NCBI RefSeq assembly: GCF_040115645.1 | Contig: NC_089567.1 | Span: 2,790,001-2,854,000, forward strand | Length of the DNA: 64,000 nt | Source: Euwallacea fornicatus | Taxonomy: Eukaryota; Arthropoda; Insecta; Coleoptera; Curculionidae | Direction of reading: 5' to 3' | Shown here: piece by piece, positions 23,192 to 35,750 of the stretch | How the letters are laid out: every line of letters begins with the position of its first letter | How positions within the stretch are numbered: position 1 is the stretch's first letter | Position numbers and translations under genes: made by a program | Notes under the pieces: model-generated | Told to the model about the DNA's origin: nothing | The model's input: the letters and a program-made list of their open reading frames with translations, nothing else | Databases searched by the model: none

Positions 23192-24472
23192 TTAGGTCTA
23201 TACCTATGACTCCGCGTTTTTATTTCTAGTTCTATTTTCTTTGAAAAAATATTTTTTTATTTAAGAAATTTTATTTCATTTTCTGCTCCGTATTACCAGC
23301 TTTCTATTTATATATGATAATTGCTATATGACCTTTTAAAACTTTTCAATTAAGGTTTAAATATGTCCAATTTTGTGCCGAATAAACATCATTTGCGGGA
23401 AGCTTTGCTCTTCCTTTTCCATCATAAGAAAAACGCCACTGCCGCTCACCAAATGCTCGTTGAGGCTTATGGCAATGATGCTGCATCTACAAGAACTTGC
23501 CAACAACGGTTTCAGCGCTTCAAATCAGGTGATTTCGACCTCAACGACAAGGAGCATGGTAAGCCATCGGAAAAATTTCAAGACGAAGAATTGCAGGCTT
23601 TGTTGGACGAAGACGCCGCGCAAACGCAAGAACACCTCGCATCTTCCCTTGACATCACGCAGAAAACGCTTTCGGTTCGTCTTCACGCTATGGGAAAAAT
23701 TCAAAAGGAAGGAAAATGGATGCCTTATGAATTGACGGAAAGGAACAAAGAACAACGAAAAACAACGTGTAAGATCTTGCTTGAACGTTTTCAAAGAAAG
23801 TCTTTTCTACATCGTATCGTGACCGGAGATGAAAAATGGCTTTACTTCGACAATCCAAAGAGGAAAAAATCATGGGTGAGCCCGGGTGAGCCAACAACTT
23901 CGACCGCAAAGCCAAATATCCACGGGAAGAAGGTATTGCTCTGCATTTGGTGGGACCAGCGCAGCATACTGTATTACGAGCTTCTCCAACCTGGCGAAAC
24001 AGTCACTGCCAATCGTTACGTCCAACCACTAGTGCAGTTGCGTAATCAACTCGAAGTAAAGAGGCCAGAATGGGCGGATCGACACGACAAAGTCATACCG
24101 CTTCATGACAACGCCAGGCCTCATGTCGCTCAACCAGTCAAGAACACCTTGAAGGATTTCAAATGGGAAGTCTTACCGCACCCGCCATACTCGCCAGATA
24201 TCGCTCCATCGGATTATCACCTTTTCCGTTCAATGGCTCGCGGTTTGGCAGAGCAGCGCTTCCAGAATCGCCAAGAAGTCCAAGAATGGCTTGATGAATG
24301 GATCGCTTCAGAACCGACGAATTTTTTTTTACGATGGAATCCATAAACTGCCTAATCTCTGGGAAAATGTTGTCATTGGAAATTATTTTTAATAAACATT
24401 GTTAATAAATTTATACAGTTTCAAGCACTTGAAAATGCATAAAAAAACGTGGAGTCATAGGTATACACCTAA
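23192..24472 (+). mobile_element. Mariner element, nearly intact
   Basis: 1281 bp flanked by TA (23190-23191, 24473-24474). Inverted ends of about 32 bp: TTAGGTCTATACCTATGACT at the left, and the inverse of TTAGGTGTATACCTATGACT at the right. One plus-strand transposase. Confidence 0.93.
23363..24392 (+). pseudogene. Mariner DD34D transposase with one C-terminal frameshift
   Basis: Open from ATG 23363 to a premature stop at 24344-24346 (327 residues). HTH region: MSNFVPNKHHLREALLFLFH, then a second helix set around LASSLDITQKTLSVRLHAMG. WMPYEL linker. Catalytic Asp at about residue 156 (TGDEKWLYF), 249 (LHDNARPHV) and 284 (YSPDIAPSDYHLF), i.e. DD34D. The frame fails in a run of nine T at about 24322-24330: with one T fewer, the usual tail (GIHKLPNLWENVV) stays in frame to TAA at 24390-24392. 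All catalytic residues are present, so the copy looks recently active. A sequencing or assembly error in the homopolymer is possible. Confidence 0.93.
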
Positions 24473-24474
24473 TA

Positions 24475-27045
24475 ATACAGTCATAAGCACTTGTGTTTGT
24501 CGAAACAATTCCTGAATTTAATCCGGTATTTCACATCTTTTAGTTTAAACTTTGCCCATGGAAATTGCCCTAAATGGCCTAAAGTGAAATTGGAAACAAA
24601 CCTTGCCAGGGTACTTTTTTTAGGATAATATTCGTGAGACAATCTCATTTTTGGATTAAATCAAATCAGTGCTTTTCGACTAGACGATTAAAGTATGAAC
24701 GACTCGACATGAAATAATCGAAGGTCGTGTATCAAAAAACTGAAAGTTCATATTGAGCCCCGTCGACAAATTACTGACCAATTTATAACCCAGGATCAGA
24801 CACCATGCCGTCGGAAAATGCCATCAAAACACCGAAAATATGTAAGGGTCATAAAGTGTTTTGTTTGGCAATAATGCGAAAGCCCTGTATACAATGCCTT
24901 TTCGCCCTTCACCTACCGTAATACAATGTTGTGAAAAATTGGTATTATCCTTGACACATTCCTTTTTTTTTGGGAAAGAAGAATACCAATCATGCAACAA
25001 AAAGGTCAAATGATAGGTTAACAGGATTCGGGACGGTATTGTGGAAAATGTGGTTGAAATCGACTTTTGATGAATCCCATATAATCACTGATTTAGCTCA
25101 AAGTTAGCAAAACTCATTTAAAAATAGCCATCGGGGTAAGAAGAAACTCACAATGCGAAACTATACATCAAACGATGTTCCTTCTCGAACCAAATAACGA
25201 ACGACTCAATAAAAGAGCTTCTCTGGAAGGCTTCCAAACTTTTGATTAAAGAAAATAATAACAAGCTGTCCAAGAAAGAATGGGGGCTTTTATGTGTTTT
25301 GACTGTAATATTAAAAATGAAACTACGACAGTAAAATCCGTCGGAAAAATGTTGTTGTCGTTTTCGCCACGCCATTGTTTGAAAAAACGACTCAAATTAA
25401 AGGGAAAAAATTTTACAGCTGAGCGGTAAAGGAAGCGAATTTTAAAATGCAAGTCTTCCATAAGAACTCGGCTCACGAAATGAATTGAATGATGAAATTT
25501 TGAAATAAAATTGAGCAGCTTTGTCCTCAGTACAATACCAGAATATGGTTTTCAAAAGTTCAACTAAAACGCTTCGATACAATCCCTTTCGTCACCATTT
25601 TTATACAAATTTTTATATGTCTTCTCAAAATACCTTATTTGCATCATATCAAACGGATAATCCATAAGATTCAGTTAGAAAGAAAAGACTTGGCCCATTA
25701 ATCACATAGACCAAATAAAATAATTAAATGCGTGAATAATAAACTATTGAAATTCTTCACCGTTAAAGTTCAGAACGTACTACGAAAAAATAAGTCTCCG
25801 AAAATGTCTCCGGATTGCCTGATTCTCAGTAATTACAAAAAGAGAAATGAATCTGATAAAAAAAATTCTGGTAAAAAATTTTCAAAAAAAGTCAAAATAC
25901 CTCAATTTTCAAATAACACTGAGAAATTCAAATTTCTTCTTATGTCGGATTATATACTGAAGTTTAAACCCGATTTGCAGTTCAAATTCCAAATTTGACG
26001 GATACCCCATCTATTATCTTTCACAAATTTCAGGTAAACTTTACGTAAAAATCAAACTGAAAGTATGCATTCGAGTTTTAAAATTATTCTCTAAGTTTAA
26101 TCCAAAAAAAATTAAGTAAAAAATCACTGAAAATTTACTAATTTCAGTATAAATATCTAAAAATAGGTATTTTTATTCTCAAAAAATCCTTAGAACATTC
26201 ATATTGCTTAAAGAAGAAACATAATTTAATTAATTAATTTCTTCAAACGACCTAAGAAAAATTTTACTCATTGAAAACTGTCAGAATCCGATTCCTAAAA
26301 ATTGGGCAAACCTTATAAAAACTCCCTTCCTCGAAAGTTTCCAATTTTACAAACATTTGTAATGTAAAAAATCTTACACAACATTGAAATTTCTCCACGA
26401 CAACTTTTAAATATTCCTCACATACGAAGTTCTTAATGAATCAACTGATTTATCGCGTTTCTAAATTGACAAAATATGATGTAACATATTTCGTGCCAAA
26501 TAAGGAAAAGCCCCTTTATGCAACAATCAATTTCAATGGAAAAAATATGAAAATTAATATGTTTCCTCTAGCTCCTTCTGAACGTCTAGAACTTCCAAAC
26601 TGTACGAGCTCCTTTCGCGGCAAAATCTTTTAGAGAAGCGAAAAAGTGTTAATTACGAAATTTCATGCAAAAATAAGAGAACAGGTAATTAAATATGACA
26701 ATGGCCTAAAAAATTTTATTGTAGAAAATACTATCAACCACTAGTAATTAAAACGACACAAGACATCGTAGTCGAAAAAGGCCATTTGGATCTCATTCCA
26801 GATTCTCGCCAAAATCGGATTTACGAGGAGAGAACACGATCAGATAGATGGCAGCAAAACACTGCTGATGAAAACCTAGACGAGGACAATCATGAGATAA
26901 AGACTTGCTAAGAGCTTATATTGCCGCCAGTGTCTGCAAACTTTATTGCCAGATTCCTCGGTAGAGTGAATTCAATTATCGGCTTAACGACAATATGTTC
27001 AAAGTACTTTTCAGAGGAATAGAATATGCAGACCCGATTTTCAGA
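24475..27045. other. Unassigned AT-rich DNA
   Basis: Several ORFs of 60-90 codons occur (for example 25148-25375 minus, 25732-25998 plus, 26436-26633 plus). Composition is low-complexity and no family could be recognised. Confidence 0.4.
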
Positions 27046-27049
27046 GGAA

Positions 27050-27175
27050 GAACCGCTTGTCTGAAATTAAATTACCCTTCATAATTGTGGTATTACCATC
27101 CCTCCTGGGACACAAAACGCGGTGGAGATTACTTTGCTTAACACAGATATTTTCGCATTTGCGATTTTACGACGA
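27050..27175 (+). repeat. Dispersed repeat, copy 1
   Basis: About 125 bp shared, in reverse orientation, with 35070-35190. The best block, CTGAAATTAAATTACCCTTC and the following 15 bases (27059-27093), differs by one base from the other copy; beyond it similarity falls to roughly three quarters. Origin unknown. Confidence 0.7.
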
Positions 27176-29723
27176 AGCACAAGTTTTATTGCTTTTATAC
27201 AGTACATTAAAATTCGATGCTTACCATTCAAGAATTGAAAGCCTACTCCAGTGTTAAATGCAACTTAAAAAAAATACATCGCTTTTCATGTTTCACGTAT
27301 TAAAAAATTTTAATATCCGTTTGTTTTGTATAAAGGCTGTAGGTATAATGATTTTAAAAAAATTAAATTTCGTTGATTTTAACTTTCACCTAAACCACCA
27401 CAATGTGCTTTCAACATCGGCAATAGAGAAATCACCATTTTGAAATGGAAAATCGATAATTGCCATAAATAGATGGCTATCTCAACCAAAATTGACCTTA
27501 TTATCATAAAAATCAGTGCAAACGAGACGAACGATTAAATCGATAGCTTCATATCTGAAAAAGGACTAAAAATAGGGATAAAAGTCGCAGAAGCTTCAAA
27601 AAGAAGAATTGGAAACGCTCTGTTAAATGCATAATATAAGTAGGGTCTATCTCACTTAATCAAGTTATCTAGAAAGGTTTTGCTTTAAAATAATACTAAA
27701 TACAAAACGCAGAAGGTAAAGATTTAACAAAAAAAAGTAAGTAGGATTTAGCTTACTGGTAAGGAAGTAAGATTTAATCATGAATTTTAATATTTTCCTA
27801 CAGCTTACTGTTTGTATCTTTTTTCTTCTTCTTTTCCTCACCTGTTTTTTTATCCTCATAGTCCTTTTTTTCTCTCGCATTTTTACACGTCCATATTCAG
27901 ATTTTTGAAATTTTTGAACACCCACGTAACGCTACAAAATTTGATCTTTTCGTCTGAATTTAGTAGTTTTTAATTTTTTCTAATAGAAATTACAACCCAA
28001 AAATTTATATTTTACCTAAAATTTTATTTTTCAATGTTTTTCTTAACCCCAAATGCAAATACGAGAATATTAATTTTTGTCTTCATTTTTGAGAATTTTT
28101 TAATGCTTCTACTCAGAAGTGAAATTACCACGTCAGAGTGTAGCAGTGGAATGTACAGAAACTTTGATTTTTTTGCCTTTTTAAGACTTGAATTGAAACT
28201 CGAGTTTCTAGGCTACTAAAATACACGTATGTCACACACCTACAAAATTATTACTTTACAAATCGTTTTATTAGGTGTCAATGATGCAATACGAAGCCAA
28301 TAAATTGAAAAATTTGATCCAATTCAGCTAATTAAATTACTATTTTCCTCATTCAGAATTACGAATTCATCGATAACCTTTTTTTAATACGTTTTTTGGC
28401 CTAAAGCAAAAAACCGGAAAACTTTGAGTTTGTCTCTATAATTTATGTTCAATGTAAAACTGTAATGCCTTCGCCGTAACCATCCATGAATAAGCGATAA
28501 AAGGCATTTAAATGTCAAACTGGCCAAATAGCGTTAGTCGGAGTTGCAGAGATAACGTAAGCCATAACGTAGGTGTCGGTATGTGGTTTAAATTTATCAG
28601 TCGAGGAAACACCACTGGCTGGACATAAAAACAGGAGATTACGTGCAGCATCTCACAAAGAAGTTGACGGATTTTTGTATACTGAAGCCAATTTTGTGTG
28701 CAATAGTTATATAATCACAAGTAATGTAAAAATATGTAATGAAACTAATAGAAAAGTGAAGCCTTACAACTGACAAACGAAAATCTACCGATACCCTAGA
28801 GTAACTGCCAATGCGTTAGTAATTTTACGAAAAACGCACATGATACGCAGTAGATATACGCGATGTGAAACTTGATCAACCTTCTGCAAGATATTCACTG
28901 ATGACCCACTGCCAAGATTTGACGTTGTCCGAATATGTTTTCCGAACGTATTTCTAGGCAGTATACTATAATAACATATCAAATTTGAATATCTCGTAAT
29001 AGCATTTATTGCAATATTATTTTTTTAAAAGTACTCGAAAAACTCTTCTATTGCCAGTAATTAACGTCGGACGATTCCCACTTATAACATATTTTCCTTG
29101 AAACGTACAGTTTTATGAGAACCAAAATTCTTTAGGAAAACAAACAGAATGTTGGTTAAGCTTGTACGTTGAAATACTGCATTTCTGCTCCTCTTCAAAA
29201 TCATCAAAAAGTGATTTATATAAAAAAAAAGTGGAAACATGATACACACCAAGTTTTGCAACTTGCTCAGAGTGGATCCGAAACTTTTCGAATGGCACTC
29301 AATCATTTTCTGCTTTAAGCGGAACTTTCTCTGTGTGAAAGTCCGACATGTGCTTACAGTAACAGTTTGCTTAAAAACATTTCCCTCGTGTCAAAATGGT
29401 AAATTAAATGTGGAAACTCAAACTAGATACCGCGTCTAGATGATTGATGCGGATGCATTTTCCATTCATTTTTCAAAACGGTTTTCCGTTTGGAACAGTT
29501 TTAAAGGTCGTTGAAAATGGAAGTAGCATTGCGAAAATATTCAGACCGACAAAGGCCTGGAGTTTAACAATTCTCGCTCTTTTCCAACGGGTAGGCTTCA
29601 AGGAATCGGCGTTAGAGTCCGTTAAAGTTGCGAAATTCGAATCACATAAGCCTCTTCCAAAGTGAAACATACACACACTGACAGTCTACCACTGATAAAT
29701 TAATTCCTGGCACTGGACTCTAC
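27176..29723. other. Unassigned DNA
   Basis: Only short ORFs without recognisable domains. No RNA gene or element ends found. Confidence 0.4.
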
Positions 29724-29894
29724 CTGTCCCGCGACTGTATAAATCACTTGACTTTTCTCAGAACTGAAGCCATTAGTCGTCGACTCGGAACCAATCTCGG
29801 AGTCTCGTCGGCTGGCGCCATTCGCACACTTAATCATAAAATCTATGGCCTGATAACATAAGACACAAACACCGATTATGATGAAAGTTTCCAT
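29724..29894 (-). CDS. Putative exon: single-pass membrane N-terminus
   Basis: The minus-strand frame from ATG 29894-29892 starts METFIIIGVCVLCYQAIDF, a likely signal-anchor or signal sequence. It continues with a polar Ser/Glu-rich segment (residues 25-50) and reaches YTVAGQ at residue 57, where ACAG|GTAGAG is a plausible splice donor in phase 0. If the donor is not used, the frame runs seven more residues (VESSARN) to a stop at 29700. An in-frame ATG lies five codons upstream. The stretch 29.7-30.1 kb is richer in GC than its flanks, as expected for a host exon and its promoter. No family recognised; the call rests on composition and signals only. Confidence 0.35.
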
Positions 29895-29909
29895 AATAGG
29901 ATAGAACAA

Positions 29910-30130
29910 TATGAGAACGAATGCGAATGATGTAATTTTTTTTTCGAAAACGGCAATTTGACACTCACGAACACGCCTGGGAAACTAAACGAGAGACCAA
30001 TACGTCTGCGTAGAGTCGGCGCTCAGTCCGAGGGCAGGAGACAAACTGCCGATCCGGTCCAGCAGGATATATTCGCAAGGATGCTGCGAGTAACGAAATC
30101 GGCCGAAGGTACACGACAAAGTGACAATCG
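29910..30130 (-). other. GC-rich patch upstream of putative exon
   Basis: Relatively GC-rich stretch immediately upstream (minus strand) of the exon-like ORF. Could be a promoter or 5' UTR. No specific element identified. Confidence 0.25.
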
Positions 30131-30672
30131 AGCCATATAGCATGGCGCTTTTGAGGTTAAATGTAGGTTTCGAACATCTCCGATATTCATCATGCGGGGA
30201 GAGAGGAGGGGGTCAAATAATAGTTATAGACGTTAATAGAGGTAATTGGAAATGTAGCCTTCGGTTACGCCAGAATTCAACTCATTAACCAGGTAATACT
30301 TTCTTACTGCAACCAGTAAAAGGCGGTCTAAATGAGCAATTAATCCAAACTAAGATTTGCGATTCAAAAAAAAAAATGAATAGTTGCGAAGAATCGTGTA
30401 AAGAATCTGGAAGAGAGCATAGTAATTGAGTAAAATTGCAAAATTCTAAGGGTGACAAACACGGAACCGCTATAGATATCTGAACTGTCACGTACGTGTT
30501 ACTCTTTAAACATAGTAAACGTTATATACGGAGTTCCACATCACTGTAGCACTTCAAGCACAAATTGTTTTCTTAAAGGGGATAGTCTATGTAGGTACAA
30601 GGTGTCCCTTTAACAGCCCCTCGGACTTCTATGAGATTAATAGTAATTTCATTAAAAAATCAACTGTGTTGA
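30131..30672. other. Unassigned DNA with an element-end motif
   Basis: TACAAGGTGTCCC near 30596 followed by CCCCTCGGACTTC resembles the inverse of the end at 21736-21748. It could be the outer left edge of the palindromic element that follows, but no matching right edge was found. Confidence 0.35.
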
Positions 30673-32165
30673 GATCAATTTTAAAGTCCGTGACAGCCCT
30701 ACAAATTTTTCCAAAAAAGCGGAGCGTCACAAAGCGTGATTTTTGAAAATAGCAACACCTGAATTTTTTCAGGAGATAAAACCTCTCTTGATCCTATGTT
30801 AGGTCCTAGATTTTGTTCTCCCGGGATGCAGTGACTTGAAGCTATGACGTTTAAAAAAAAAATCACATTTACAGAGCCTCACAAAAAAATTAATATCGCA
30901 GTTAGTTTAAGTTCAATTTTGTTAACTTTAGGATGGATCCTCATGTAAGATCACTTTAGCCGGCACAAATGCTCATTTAGTCAAAAGTACATACGAAGTG
31001 TTCACAATAACAACTTTGATTTCACCTTTTCAACTTGAGTTTCCATGATTTTTTCAAATGGGATTGCGTGTTCATGACGTAAGGCGGAAAAATTTATTTT
31101 GCTTTAGTTTGACATAAAATAACGACATATTTATCGTAAACGTTAATGACAATGTTAATTCCATATTTCGCAAAACTTGCACTCACAGCTAAATGCCCGA
31201 GTGCTTAGCATGCGCTGCCATGGCTTAGATATTTTTTTATTACAAGTTTGACAATTCATTTACGGTTTTTTGTTCTTCGAATTCAGTTTATTTTACAATT
31301 TGCCATCAAAATGAAGTACACTTGACAAGGAATGATTAATATGATTTATATAATTAGTTCATGTGATGGAAATAGTTTATTAGCATCCCGTCACAACGAT
31401 TCTTAATGAAGCGCAACGATTTTCTAATAGAGGACATTCTAATGTAACGAGACTAAAACGTCTAAAGGAGCGTCTTGAACGGATAGGAGTTGTTAATTAT
31501 GGAATGAAAAGTTGAAAGAAGAGGGTCTTTAATCAGTAGCAGAAAACCTAAGAATTAGCGTAAGAGAAATTAGTCCGGAGGTGAGTGAGCTGTCAAAACT
31601 TAAAACAAACAACATCGGAACCAAGGCAACGCATCCTAAGCACTCAGGTGCTTAGTCATAAATGCAAGTTTTCCCGAAATAATTAATAATTCCATTAAAT
31701 TTAAGATAAATATAACTTTATTTTATACCAAAAAACAAAGAACGTATTTTTTTCCATTCTGCTTTATAAAAACACTTCGTCTTATTTGGAAAAATCAAGA
31801 AAATTGAGGTAGAAAGAGAAAAAATTAAAGTTGTTATTCCAATCATCCAGTACGTGTTTTGATTAAATAAGTATTCGTAGCACCTACTATCGTATATGAG
31901 AGTCCGCCTTAAAAATATCAAAACCTAACTTAAGGTAAATGTGATTTTAGCTTTTTTGAGCCACTGCAAGTATCTAAAAATTCTTTTAAAACGTCATAGC
32001 TTTCCAAGGTAAATAATCTAGGAACTTACACTGGATCAAAACAAGATTCTATAGTGTAAAAAAACTCATATGGTCTCATTTAAAAAAATGACACTTCACC
32101 TCACTTTTTGACGCCCCGCTTTTTTGGGACACCCTGTAGGGTTGTCACTAATTTTAAAATTGACC
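30673..32165. repeat. 1.5-kb imperfect palindrome (foldback)
   Basis: Arms of about 590 bp (30673-31265 and 31576-32165) around a loop of about 310 bases. Matches include CCAAAAAAGCGGAGCGTCAC (30711) against the inverse of GACGCCCCGCTTTTTTGGG (32110), AGCTATGACGTTT (30841) against the inverse of AAAACGTCATAGCTTTCC, and GAGTGCTTAGCATGCGCTGC (31199) against the inverse of GCAACGCATCCTAAGCACTC. The arms have diverged by roughly a quarter. The loop holds a decayed HTH-like stretch (VAENLRISVREIS) with stops. Probably an old long-TIR transposon; target duplications are not clear. Confidence 0.75.
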
Positions 32166-32855
32166 TTCATTAGCCTCATGTATGTGTTGGAATCCTATAC
32201 TCAACCATAAGTTATCCAAATTAATAGTAAACAGTTTTTCTAGCGGCGTCTAAAAGACAAGCGGATTGATTTCCTATATACTAAGCAATAAACTATTAAT
32301 TTAGAGAACTTGAGAGAAATGCACACGTAGCAGTTATGATCGTACATTTTTCTTTCTGGAATTAGTTTTATATATAAGTTGAGTCTGAAGATTTTTTGTC
32401 GTACACAAGACGTACACGATTCTTGGTCCTCTTTAATTTTTTCCTTTTTATTTAGATAATAAAGTCATTTCATTCTAAGTTGTACCTCTTATTATCTCCC
32501 AAATCCAACAGTATATACATCCCCAAAGTTTACGCATTTATGAAATTACAAATAAAATCATTGGAGTCCGAGAGGATGTTAAATAAACACCCAGTATTGA
32601 CTTCTGCTTCTAAAGCTCAACTACAAAGATCTCGGTTTTTCGTAATTTTGACGTCAAACGACATACTCTTGAATTCTATGGATCTTGTACCTTTTGCGGT
32701 AATCGAGATCCCCATGGTTGTGCTACAAAAATGGACATCCTGTATATTATGATCCTAATAGATGAAAATCCTAATGATTTCTTAAAGATATAAGATTTTA
32801 CAATAATGGTATAATATTTTTTAAGTTAGAAGCGAACGATTTCCGTTTTATAAAT
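32166..32855. other. Unassigned DNA
   Basis: No gene recognised. GGACATCCTGTATA at 32733-32746 is another isolated copy of the CAGGGTG-type end motif. Confidence 0.35.
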
Positions 32856-32856
32856 A

Positions 32857-34280
32857 CACTGACTTTCAAAAAAACCGCAACACCAAAGAGAACACATCGT
32901 ACACGTTTGAAATTCTGGCATTACGTTGGGTCGGGTAATAGATAAAAACGATCAAAATATTAAAAGAAAATTATTGTTAATAAGTGAAAAAATTTAACAA
33001 TAATTTAATAATAATCCTCTTAAATTAATACATTCCTGTAAGCGACGTGGCATGCTTTAAATTAAATTGTCGATATCTTCCTGTGGTATTGTATTCCGGG
33101 CAATCTGCACCTGCTCGCGGAGTTCACCTATGGTCTCTGGAGAGCGAGCTAACGTTGAAGTCTCCGATCCATTATATCCCATACATGCTCTATTAGGGAC
33201 AAATCTGGAGACCGAGCTGGCCAAGGTAAAGTATCCAAATTTTCAACTTTCAAATACCTCAAAGTATCGTTGGCTACATGTGGCCGCGCATTATCCTGTT
33301 GAAATGTGCTTCCAGGATGGTCGTGCATCTATGGTACAAGAACCGATTCTAAGACACTATTAATGTACCTCTGAGCATTTAATCTATCATAAATGAAAAC
33401 AAGAGGAGACCGACTATCATACTGGATGGCACCCCAAACCATGACACCTGGTGTTAAACCAGAATGACGTCTTTCCAAAAAGTCCAAATTTAATCCCTCT
33501 CCTCTGCGCCTTTTAACACGTAACCGTCCATCAGATCGCCACAAACAAAATCGGCTCTCATCACTGAACACGATTCTTCTCCACTCATCCACCCATTGCA
33601 CTCTCAGACGACACCACTCCAGTCGGGCCACCCTGTGGTTTCGTGATAATGGAAGTCGACGCAAAGGACGATATGAATTTAGTCCAAAACTTCGAATTCT
33701 GTGATACATGGTACTAAAGGAAACCCTTCGATTTAGGGTAGCTATCCAGTTAGCACCAAGAGACGGGATTGTTCCAAACGGGGCACCTGTCGCTGAACGA
33801 CGAAGTCGCCGGTCTTCGCGTCGGTTCGTCATTCTTGGACGGCCACTACCAAGATGACGATTTACTGACCCTTCGTTGGACCAATCTCTCCAAGCTCTTA
33901 GCACTGTTGATGCATTTCGATCCAATGTACGTGCAATTTCGCGGAAAGGTGAACCTGCCTCATGCTTACCAACAATTCTTCCCCTTTCAAAGGGAGTTAA
34001 CTGCCGATAACCTGCATTTTGGCGCACACGAGGCATTTTGCACTACCACACATTCCATATGGTACTAACAATAATACCTTTATCGCTATCCGCCTGTAAA
34101 AAAAATTGCAAAAAGAACGATCGTCACAGATAAAAAAGTAAAGAAAAACTTCATATCGCATTAAAATACGAACTTGAAATTTTTATCTTTTTTTTTCTCT
34201 TTCCAAGTCTAAAATCATACCAAAATTTCAAATACATACAATGCGCTCTTCTTGGTGTTGCGGTTTTTTTGGAAGTCAGT
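32857..34280 (-). mobile_element. Tc1-like transposon, copy 1 of a near-identical pair
   Basis: 1424 bp. Left end CACTGACTTTCAAAAAAACC at 32857 (TA at 32855-32856); the right end is the inverse, TTTTTTTGGAAGTCAGT, at 34280. By eye about 95% identical to 52451-53875 along the whole length, in the same orientation. Confidence 0.93.
32994..34036 (-). pseudogene. Tc1-like DD34E transposase with stops shared by its twin
   Basis: Frame from ATG 34036 (MPRVRQNAGYRQLTPFERGR). HTH and paired-like domains run to about residue 120, with FSDESRFCLWRSDGR carrying the first Asp. An in-frame TAG at 33329-33331 follows VLESVLVP. The frame then resumes with MHDHPGSTFQQDNARPHV, carrying the second Asp, and SPDLSLIEHVWD with the Glu, 34 residues on. 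A one-base deletion after RRLQR shifts the frame. A second shared stop (TAA 33057-33059) sits in NLI-stop-SMPRRLQ. Ends near 32994. The two shared stops are also in the copy at 52589-53631. Confidence 0.92.
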
Positions 34281-35069
34281 ATCACTAAAAAGGAAACCCT
34301 GTGAGGAATTTCAAAAATGAATTCAACGTCTGATATATAAAATTCAAATATAAGAAAACGAGTAATTCTAACATTAAATATGTCATTTTAATATGAACAA
34401 ATATATCGAAGTGGTAGGTTGCAACTAGCGCCCGCTAGGAACTACGCAAACGCTAGATCAAAATTCTTACTTGGCATCTTACAAAACCTAAGTATACCAG
34501 TTTTGGTATTGATGCTACCAAAACATAAAAAGATATCAAGGAATTTGAACTAAAATGTCAACCTTTAACACTCTGTAATTCTGATACACGTAACATTGGA
34601 ATGAAGTATGTCGGTCCAATCGTCATATTTTGGTATCTCCAAGCTCGGGTTTTGTCATGTCCCATTCCCAATAAATCACCCTGTACCACGGTATTGACGG
34701 ATGACACATGCATGCATCTGTCAGTGTCAAAACACGAACGTTTCTTCGAAATTGACCGAATTCCAACATCTTATCGTTTTCGAAGTCTGCGTACTTGAAC
34801 ATGGATTTATAACATGTTGTGTTAGTGAAGGAATTCTCCTTCGGACTTAATTATGATTGAGCACATCTCAACGAAATCCTCAGATCAAGTTGTTCCACCA
34901 AAAATTAACGCAACTTGGCTGCTTTTTGAAAATTACGATGTCATAACATTAAAGAACATGAGACGCAATAATGTTTCGCAAAATAAAATGCGTAATCCCT
35001 CGACTTGTCGTTTATGTAAAGGATATCATTTACAACGTTAAGGAAAAGAACAAAGAATGAAACTCGATA
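34281..35069. other. Unassigned DNA
   Basis: No gene recognised; CACCCTGTA near 34678 is a lone element-end motif. Confidence 0.35.
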
Positions 35070-35190
35070 CTAAAATCTGTAATCATAAAAGCGAAAATAT
35101 CTGTTTAAGGCAAAGTAATCCCTATCGCTCTTTGAATCCCTCGGAGGCACTCTAATACCACAATTATGAAGGGCAATTTAATTTCAGAAA
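35070..35190 (-). repeat. Dispersed repeat, copy 2
   Basis: Reverse-oriented partner of 27050-27175. No terminal repeats or target duplication found. Confidence 0.7.
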
Positions 35191-35750
35191 AGAGCTCAAA
35201 ATTGCGGATGGATGCTCAGCTTCATGAAAACCTCCTCGTAATTTTTGTCGTTGGGTCGGGAATTAAAACTTGTGTATAATAGTATATTCTATCGAAAAGG
35301 AAAAGTTTGTAGACCAATTCGAAGACGAGTTCTATGATTACACGAGTGGATGAAGTATCATTAGCTACAAATTTTAAATTTCTAGAAAGTAGGACAAAAC
35401 GCACCAATTGGCACCACTGCAACTACTGCAGAAGATATACGTTAATACTCAGTGTGAACAACTCACCACCATATTAGAGAATATTATTATATAACAAGAT
35501 ATAGGATCAATTCGTTCTAGATCACAGTTTAAGTTTCGAATACGAAAACGTAAAGCAAGCGAAGGGCAGCAATGAAATTACATAACATCGGAGCACACAG
35601 GACGAGGCATGCCCAGATTACAAATTGTAATACTTACACTCTAAGCTGTAGCGAATTAAAATGAAATTCTTTCTTGTTGAAATTATCGCAAAAGTAATTT
35701 TTCCAGGAGGACCGAGGTCTCGTTCATAAACCTATGCGGCCGGGTTCATA
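35191..35750. other. Unassigned DNA
   Basis: Nothing recognised between the dispersed repeat and the long-TIR element. Confidence 0.35.

Noticed and set aside
33067..33363. Plus-strand ORF of 98 codons (and its twin at 52641)
   Set aside because: Antisense shadow of the Tc1-like transposase; conserved only because the elements are near-identical.
26900..35420. Cytochrome P450 pseudogene fragments (LHNCGITIPPGTQ near 27075, a DTSST motif near 35350)
   Set aside because: The suggestive reading frame has the same stops in both copies of the dispersed repeat and the helix spacing is poor. Kept only as an unassigned repeat.
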